This document shows positions 46,489 through 51,374 of a stretch of 51,374 bases of DNA, piece by piece (within the stretch, counting starts at the first letter, position 1; each line of letters starts with the position of its first letter). Location of the stretch: NCBI GenBank assembly GCA_945906105.1, contig CAMDQO010000019.1, positions 1 through 51,374 of the forward strand, written 5' to 3'. The notes under the pieces are model-generated. The model ran no database searches. It was given only the letters and a program-made list of their open reading frames with translations, and was not told the DNA's origin. The position numbers and the translations under genes are program-made. Source of the DNA: Novosphingobium sp. Chol11 (GTDB lineage: Bacteria; Pseudomonadota; Alphaproteobacteria; Sphingomonadales; Sphingomonadaceae).

Positions 46489-47318
46489 GCGTTCAAACGC
46501 TCCCCATGCCAGCGGACATGTTCCGCCATGAAGCTTGAGATGAAGTAATAGGAGTGATCGTAGCCCGGCTGCAAACGGATTGTAGCCGGGATGCCGGCTT
46601 GCTTGCAGGCCTCTATCAGTAATGTGGTCTTGAGCTGCTCAGCTAGAAAGTTATCAGCTTCGCCCTGATCTACCAGAAATTCAGGCAGCCGCGCGCCGTC
46701 CTCGATCAATGCGCAGGCGTCATATTCACGCCAGTCCGCACGATCCGCGCCGATATAGCCGGTCAGCGCCTTGTCACCCCAGGGGCAGTTCAAGGGGCTG
46801 ACGATCGGTGCGAAGGCACTTACCGAGCGGAATCGTCCGGAATTGCGCAGCGCTATCGTCAGGGCGCCGTGGCCGCCCATGCTGTGTCCGGTGATCCCCT
46901 GCCGGTTCATGTCGGCGGGGAACTCCACAGCTATCAGTTCGGGCAGTTCGTTCTCGATGTAGCTGCGCATACGGAAGTTCGCCGACCATGGCTTCTCGGT
47001 AGCATCGACATAGAACCCTGCGCCCTTACCGAAATCATAGCCATCGTCATCCGGCACATCATCGCCGCGCGGACTGGTATCAGGTGCAACGAAGATAATC
47101 CCAGCCTCGGCGCAGGCCGCGCGGTATTCGCCCTTTTCGGTTACATTGGCATGAGTGCAGGTCAGCCCTGAAAGGAACCACAGCACCGGCAGCTTCACAC
47201 CTTCGGCATGATCCGGCACGAACACCGAGAATGTCATCGCAGTGCCGGTTTCACGAGATGCATGGCTATAAACGCCCTGCGTGCCGCCGTGGCTGCGAAT
47301 GGCACTGAGCTGCTCCAT
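46485..47318 (-). CDS. fghA: S-formylglutathione hydrolase
   Basis: This 277-aa alpha/beta hydrolase of the esterase D / FrmB family splits S-formylglutathione into glutathione and formate. The nucleophile is Ser146 in GHSMGGHG. Asp (VDQGEAD) and His (YDHSYYF) complete the triad, and WFLSGLTC forms the oxyanion loop. Its ATG overlaps the frmA stop (TGATG), so the two formaldehyde enzymes are coupled. Confidence 0.95.
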   Translation of the reverse strand: MEQLSAIRSHGGTQGVYSHASRETGTAMTFSVFVPDHAEGVKLPVLWFLSGLTCTHANVTEKGEYRAACAEAGIIFVAPDTSPRGDDVPDDDGYDFGKGAGFYVDATEKPWSANFRMRSYIENELPELIAVEFPADMNRQGITGHSMGGHGALTIALRNSGRFRSVSAFAPIVSPLNCPWGDKALTGYIGADRADWREYDACALIEDGARLPEFLVDQGEADNFLAEQLKTTLLIEACKQAGIPATIRLQPGYDHSYYFISSFMAEHVRWHGERLNA

Positions 47319-48430
47319 CAGAACACCACGACGCTGCGGATCGACTTGCCCGCATGCATCAGGTCAAAAGCAGCGTTGATCTCTTCCAGCCCCATGACAT
47401 GGGTAATCATCGGGTCGATCTCGATCTTGCCGGTCATGTACATGTCAACGATCTTCGGCACATCGGTGCGGCCCTTGGCCCCGCCGAAGGCCGTGCCGCG
47501 CCAGTTGCGGCCTGTAACCAGCTGGAACGGACGGGTGGAAATTTCCTTGCCCGCCTCGGCCACGCCGATGATGATTGAGGTGCCCCAGCCGCGATGGCAG
47601 GCTTCGAGCGCGGTGCGCATGACCTCGGTATTGCCGGTGGCATCGAAGGTATAGTCCGCTCCGCCATCGGTCATCAGCACGATCTTGGCAACAACCTCCT
47701 CGCGGCTCATGCCTCTGGAATTGAGGAATTCGGTCATGCCGAACCTGCGCCCCCATTCTTCGCGGTCCGGATTGATATCGACACCGATGATCTTGCCAGC
47801 GCCAGCCAGTCTTGCGCCCTGGATCACGTTAAGCCCGATGCCACCAAGGCCGAAGATCACGACATTGTCGCCGACCTGCACCTTAGCGGTGTTGATCACC
47901 GCGCCCACGCCCGTAGTGACACCGCAACCGATATAGCAGCTGGACTGGAACGGTGCGTCTTCTCGGATTTTCGCCACGGCAATCTCGGGCAGAACGGTAA
48001 AGTTCGAGAATGTCGAGCAACCCATGTAATGAAAGATCGTCTGGCCCTTGTAGCTGAACCGCGATGTTCCATCGGGCATCAACCCCTGGCCCTGCGTTGC
48101 CCGGATCGCGGTGCAGAGGTTGGTCTTGCCAGAAAGGCACGACTTACACTGGCGGCATTCGGGGGTGTAGAGTGGAATGACGTGATCGCCCGGTTTGACC
48201 GAAGTTACGCCGGGGCCAACTTCGCGCACGATGCCGGCACCTTCATGGCCGAGCACCGAAGGGAAGATGCCCTCGCTGTCAAATCCATCGAGCGTGTAGG
48301 CATCGGTATGACAGATACCGGTGGCCATGATCTCGACCAGCACTTCGCCGGCCTTTGGGCCTTCGAGATCAAGCTCGACGATCTCAAGTGGTGTTTTGGG
48401 GGCGAAGGCAACAGCGGCGCGGGTCTTCAT
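47318..48430 (-). CDS. frmA: S-(hydroxymethyl)glutathione dehydrogenase / class III alcohol dehydrogenase
   Basis: This 370-aa zinc enzyme oxidises the formaldehyde-glutathione adduct with NAD+. Catalytic-zinc residues lie in ATGICHTD and LGHEGAGIV. The structural-zinc cysteines are in [17 protein letters not shown], and the NAD fold is [15 protein letters not shown]. The length and the class III signature (MPDGTSRFS) are normal. It can also reduce S-nitrosoglutathione. It lies 35 nt after purU. Confidence 0.95.
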   Translation of the reverse strand: MKTRAAVAFAPKTPLEIVELDLEGPKAGEVLVEIMATGICHTDAYTLDGFDSEGIFPSVLGHEGAGIVREVGPGVTSVKPGDHVIPLYTPECRQCKSCLSGKTNLCTAIRATQGQGLMPDGTSRFSYKGQTIFHYMGCSTFSNFTVLPEIAVAKIREDAPFQSSCYIGCGVTTGVGAVINTAKVQVGDNVVIFGLGGIGLNVIQGARLAGAGKIIGVDINPDREEWGRRFGMTEFLNSRGMSREEVVAKIVLMTDGGADYTFDATGNTEVMRTALEACHRGWGTSIIIGVAEAGKEISTRPFQLVTGRNWRGTAFGGAKGRTDVPKIVDMYMTGKIEIDPMITHVMGLEEINAAFDLMHAGKSIRSVVVF

Positions 48431-48465
48431 AGGTTGTTACTCCGAATCATTTGAAAACGATTGGT

Positions 48466-49329
48466 TTATTTGAACACAATAGTGCGGGCACCATTGAGCA
48501 TGACCCGGTGTTCAAGATGCAGTTTCACCGCTCGGGAAAGTACCCGACTTTCAGTATCCTGCCCTTGCGAAATCAGGTCTTCGACCGTGTCTGCGTGATC
48601 AACGATTGATACATCCTGCGTAATGATCGGCCCCTCATCAAGATCAGGTGTAACATAATGCGCGGTGGCCCCAACCATCTTCACCCCGCGCTCATAGGCG
48701 CGATGATATGGTTTCGCACCTTTGAAACCGGGCAGAAAGCTGTGGTGAATATTGATCACGCGCCCATCGAGTTTGCGACACAACTGATCCGATAGAACTT
48801 GCATGTAGCGGGCCAGAATCACCAGATCGACCTGCTGTGTTTCGACCAGTTCCATTAATCGGGATTCCTGCTCCATCTTGCTTTCGGGGGTGATCGGCAG
48901 ATGATGGAAATCAATACCTTCATGTTTGGCGCGGCGTTGCCATGTGGTGTGATTGGAAACGATGCTAGTAATCGTCATAGGCAGCCGCCCGGTCGAGGTG
49001 CGATAGAGCAGGTCATTCAGGCAGTGCCCGCCCTGGCTGACCATGATCATGGTCCGCAGCTTTTGCGTCAGGTCGTGGATGCGCCAGTCAAGCTGGTAAG
49101 CGGTGGCGACCGGCGTAAAACCTGCTGAAAAGCTTTCGGTCGTCATCTCCTTCGGCACGGAAATGGCGACACGCATGAAAAACCGCCCGGTATTGGCATC
49201 GCCATACTGCGAGCTTTCAACGATATTGCAGTCCTGACTGGCGATCGAATTGGCAACAGCAGCAACGATGCCCTTGCGGTCTTCAGCAGCAATCATGAGG
49301 ACGAAATCAGCGCCTTTTTGCATTTTCAC
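48466..49329 (-). CDS. purU: PurU, formyltetrahydrofolate deformylase
   Basis: This 287-aa enzyme hydrolyses 10-formyl-THF to THF and formate, balancing one-carbon pools. It has an N-terminal ACT-type domain (about 8-90) and a C-terminal formyltransferase-fold domain with NIHHSFLPGFKG and DEGPIITQ, which supply the Asn-His-Asp catalytic set. It is the first gene of the leftward run, so its formate feeds the FDH encoded downstream. Its upstream region (49330-49478) has no clear -35/-10 pair. Confidence 0.95.
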   Translation of the reverse strand: MKMQKGADFVLMIAAEDRKGIVAAVANSIASQDCNIVESSQYGDANTGRFFMRVAISVPKEMTTESFSAGFTPVATAYQLDWRIHDLTQKLRTMIMVSQGGHCLNDLLYRTSTGRLPMTITSIVSNHTTWQRRAKHEGIDFHHLPITPESKMEQESRLMELVETQQVDLVILARYMQVLSDQLCRKLDGRVINIHHSFLPGFKGAKPYHRAYERGVKMVGATAHYVTPDLDEGPIITQDVSIVDHADTVEDLISQGQDTESRVLSRAVKLHLEHRVMLNGARTIVFK

Positions 49330-49382
49330 TCCCGGTCATGTGACTAACGTCCGCTGCAATAGCGGGGTGCCGAGAGACGGTC

Positions 49383-49476
49383 TATCGGCTGAGCCGATAA
49401 ATAATTTTTCCAATCGTGTGGCTTCAGCCCGAACAATAACGGCTGTTCGCCAAAAATTTGTCAGCCTAATAACGGC
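49383..49476. promoter_or_regulatory. Hairpin and direct repeats between purU and the hydroxyacid dehydrogenase
   Basis: The divergent gap contains a hairpin (TATCGGC / GCCGATA, 49383-49399) followed on the plus strand by an A/T tract. An inverted repeat CGAACA / TGTTCG (49430-49449) follows, and two AATAACGGC copies (49435-49443 and 49468-49476) stand exactly 33 bp apart, three helical turns. The last ends just before the ATG at 49479. A regulator site is possible, but no partner is known. Confidence 0.3.
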
Positions 49477-49478
49477 AC

Positions 49479-50432
49479 ATGGACGCCCCCCGTATTCTAA
49501 TCACACGCCGTTTACCCGAAACGGTTGAGCAGCACCTCATCCAGTGCTGCGGGGCGGACCTCAACCACAGTGATGTGGCTCTGACCCGGCATGAACTCGC
49601 TATCGCGCTGCGGGATTATGATGTGTTGCTGCCAACAATTACGGACCAGCTCGATTCCGCCTTGCTGGTGCCCGGCAGCAGAGTGAAACTGATCGCCAAT
49701 TTCGGCGCTGGGGTAGAACATATTGATCTGGCGGCGGCGAAGGCTGCTGGAATCGCCGTTACCAATACACCAGATGCGCTGACCGATACCACAGCCGAAC
49801 TTGCCATCACACTGATGCTCATGGCCGCGAGGCGGACGAGTGAAGGGGAGCGGATGTTGCGCGCCGGACGATGGAGCGGCTGGGCTCCGACCAGCATGAT
49901 GGGGCAGGGACTATCGGGAAAGCTGCTGGGCCTGATCGGCTTTGGCCGGATCGCGCAAGCAACGGCAATGCGCGCGCGCGCTTTCGGGATGCGGATCGGC
50001 TACTTCAGCCGTTCTCCGGTGATTGCAGATCACGGTGCCGAGTGCTTTTCGTCACTGGATGCGCTGGCTCAGGCGGCGGACGTGCTCTCCCTGCATGTTC
50101 CCGGCGGTGTCGCCACGAGGCATCTGGTCGATGCGGCGTTGCTGGCGCGGATGAAACCGACAGCGATACTGGTGAATACCGCGCGCGGTAGCGTGGTGGA
50201 TGAGGCTGCACTGGCGAAAGCCCTGCGCGAGGGCAGCATCGCGGCAGCCGGACTTGATGTCTATGCTCACGAACCGCAGGTCAATCCAGACTTGCTGACA
50301 CTCGAAAATGTCATTCTCCTTCCGCATCTTGGCAGCGCGACGCTGGAGACCCGCACCGCCATGGGCATGCAGGCGGCAGCGAATATCGCGGCTTTTATCT
50401 CCGGCGGTGAGCTTCCCAACCGTGTCGCCTGA
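49479..50432 (+). CDS. D-2-hydroxyacid dehydrogenase (glyoxylate/hydroxypyruvate reductase type)
   Basis: This 317-aa enzyme has the nucleotide fold GLIGFGRIAQATA (about 147-159), the catalytic Arg in VNTARGSVVDEAAL, a Glu in the HEPQVNPDLL region and the catalytic His in LLPHLGSATLETR. Such enzymes reduce hydroxypyruvate or glyoxylate with NAD(P)H. The next gene is a glycerate kinase that overlaps it by 11 nt, which favours D-glycerate as the product. No strong ribosome site precedes the ATG. Confidence 0.88.
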   Translation: MDAPRILITRRLPETVEQHLIQCCGADLNHSDVALTRHELAIALRDYDVLLPTITDQLDSALLVPGSRVKLIANFGAGVEHIDLAAAKAAGIAVTNTPDALTDTTAELAITLMLMAARRTSEGERMLRAGRWSGWAPTSMMGQGLSGKLLGLIGFGRIAQATAMRARAFGMRIGYFSRSPVIADHGAECFSSLDALAQAADVLSLHVPGGVATRHLVDAALLARMKPTAILVNTARGSVVDEAALAKALREGSIAAAGLDVYAHEPQVNPDLLTLENVILLPHLGSATLETRTAMGMQAAANIAAFISGGELPNRVA

Positions 50433-51222
50433 CCCTGCAATTGCCAATGCGGCAATGGAACTGCTGCACGGCAAGCTGATTGATCATACTGGGCTGCTCG
50501 TTCTCGGTATTTGCGGCGCGCAAGGATCGGGCAAATCGACCTTGGCGCGGATGTTGGTTTCGCGTCTGAGTGATGAAGGAATCCGTGCAGCATCGCTCTC
50601 TCTCGATGATCTGTATCTGACCCGCGCCGAAAGGAACCGACTGGCTTTCGATGTTCATCCATTGCTGGCAATGCGCGGGGTGCCAGGAACGCACGAAGTC
50701 GATCTTGGAATTTCGCTGATTGATAGACTGGCCAGCGGTGAACCAGCGGATTTGCCCCTGTTTGATAAGGCAATCGACGATCGTTTCAGCGCAGATCTAT
50801 GGCGAAAGGCTCCCGCCAATTGCCGTGTGCTGGTTTTCGAAGGCTGGTGCGTTGCCGCGCGTCCACAGCTTGAAGAGGCGCTGGGCGATCCGGTCAACGC
50901 GCTGGAATACGATGAAGATGCTGATGGCATCTGGCGGCGATGGGTCAATAGGCGACTTGCTGGCGATTATCAGCGCCTGTTTTCGCGGATTGATGCGCTC
51001 ATCATGTTGGCAGCGCCAAGTTTTGCCGTGGTGAAAGACTGGCGGTTGCAGCAGGAGCGCGATCTGGAACAAAGCGCCCACGCTGTGATGGACGAAGCAG
51101 GGATTACCCGCTTCATCCAGTTTTACCAGCGACTTACCGAATGGATGCTCGCCGAAATGCCAGCGCGCGCCGATCTTGTCGTGAGGCTAGATGCGCGAAG
51201 GCAGCTTCTGTCGATAGATTAG
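50422..51222 (+). CDS. D-glycerate 3-kinase (GLYK-type P-loop kinase)
   Basis: This 266-aa P-loop kinase has a Walker A GAQGSGKS (32-39), the LSLDDLYLTRAERNRLA segment and VFEGWCVAARP, a pattern shared with plant-type glycerate kinases. It would turn D-glycerate into 3-phosphoglycerate, finishing a hydroxypyruvate-to-glycolysis route with the preceding dehydrogenase. GTG at 50422 (protein start MSPDPAIANAAMELL) is chosen since upstream codons lie deep in the other gene. An ATG at 50455 is the alternative. Confidence 0.85.
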   Translation: MSPDPAIANAAMELLHGKLIDHTGLLVLGICGAQGSGKSTLARMLVSRLSDEGIRAASLSLDDLYLTRAERNRLAFDVHPLLAMRGVPGTHEVDLGISLIDRLASGEPADLPLFDKAIDDRFSADLWRKAPANCRVLVFEGWCVAARPQLEEALGDPVNALEYDEDADGIWRRWVNRRLAGDYQRLFSRIDALIMLAAPSFAVVKDWRLQQERDLEQSAHAVMDEAGITRFIQFYQRLTEWMLAEMPARADLVVRLDARRQLLSID

Positions 51223-51250
51223 AGTATCGTGCGTAAAATCTGAATCGCTT

Positions 51251-51374
51251 ATCCCCTCTCCCCGGCGGGGAGAGGTATCGCAGCTTGCTGCGCTGGCAGC
51301 TAGCGGAGCTGGGAGAGGGGGCTCCCCACTCACGAGCGGAGAACCCCCTCACCAACTCCGGCTAGGCAGCCCTT
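51251..51374. repeat. Intergenic palindromic repeat (REP-like), cut by the window edge
   Basis: A perfect hairpin (CCTCTCCCC / GGGGAGAGG, 51255-51275, loop GGC) is followed by GGGAGAGGGG (51311-51320) and CCCCCTCACC (51353 region). These can pair in several ways with each other. Such CCCCTCTCCC elements are common multi-copy intergenic repeats in sphingomonads and related bacteria. It may also end transcription of the glycerate kinase. Confidence 0.65.

Noticed and set aside
49383..49399. Hairpin TATCGGC/GCCGATA plus A/T tract as an intrinsic terminator
   Set aside because: On the plus strand no gene upstream would need it, and on the minus strand it is 5' of purU. I could not match it to a known riboswitch either.

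Overview
The window looks like chromosomal DNA from a sphingomonad-type alphaproteobacterium (Sphingomonadales). The evidence is a fairly even high G+C content, a PhyR/NepR/EcfG general stress response module with EcfG-type promoters, the HutF branch of histidine breakdown, a TonB-dependent receptor used for sugar uptake, an NAD-dependent FdsGBAD formate dehydrogenase, and very tight operons with many 1-11 nt gene overlaps. There is no phage, transposase, CRISPR or plasmid gene. The species cannot be named from the sequence alone.

Layout. (1) 1-166: the tail of an unknown gene and an elongator tRNA-Met. (2) 271-7570: a histidine utilisation locus. hutF-hutC read left and hutI-hutH-hutG-hutU read right, from a shared 60-bp region with a perfect 18-bp HutC-type operator. 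(3) 7706-13396: a CurA-like NADPH reductase, divergent from a fatty-acid beta-oxidation operon (thiolase, FadJ-type fusion protein, acyl-CoA dehydrogenase). (4) 13439-25085: a sulfoquinovose (SQ) catabolic locus. It holds a GH31 sulfoquinovosidase with the KERWY-type sulfonate-binding residues, a LacI regulator, an aldo/keto reductase (SmoB-like), an FMNH2-dependent SQ monooxygenase (SmoC-like) and glycerol-3-phosphate dehydrogenase in one leftward operon. Around them are a TonB receptor (carrying a frameshift), an MFS permease and a YeiH/TauZ-type candidate sulfite exporter. Read as a pathway: the glycoside crosses the outer membrane, is taken up, is cut to SQ plus aglycone (glycerol), SQ is oxidatively desulfonated to 6-oxo-glucose plus sulfite, the aldehyde is reduced to glucose, glycerol enters through GlpD, and sulfite is exported.

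(5) 25276-33556: two similar Baeyer-Villiger monooxygenase plus Rieske oxygenase cassettes in mirror orientation around a TetR regulator, together with a 6-oxocamphor-hydrolase-like C-C hydrolase. This is probably a pathway for an unidentified alicyclic or terpenoid ketone. (6) 33737-40527: the general stress response core (PhyR with an unusual C-terminal extension, NepR, EcfG, a HisKA_2 kinase) and what appears to be a small local EcfG regulon: an RcnB-like protein, a periplasmic protein with sixteen GYYD...W repeats, a CsbD-like protein, and DUF3309 and Thivi_2564-type mini membrane proteins, plus a second PAS-type HisKA_2 kinase. (7) 40620-49329: a leftward C1 operon, purU - frmA - fghA - fdsG - fdsB - fdhD - fdsA - fdsD, which takes formaldehyde to formate to CO2 and recovers formate from 10-formyl-THF. 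(8) 49479-51222: a D-2-hydroxyacid dehydrogenase and a D-glycerate 3-kinase, followed by an intergenic palindromic repeat that runs to the window edge.

Start codons were re-chosen from Shine-Dalgarno sites, overlaps and family alignments where the longest frame was implausible (hutF, hutU, thiolase, sulfoquinovosidase, exporter, PhyR and others). Family assignments rest on reading motifs; no database search was run.
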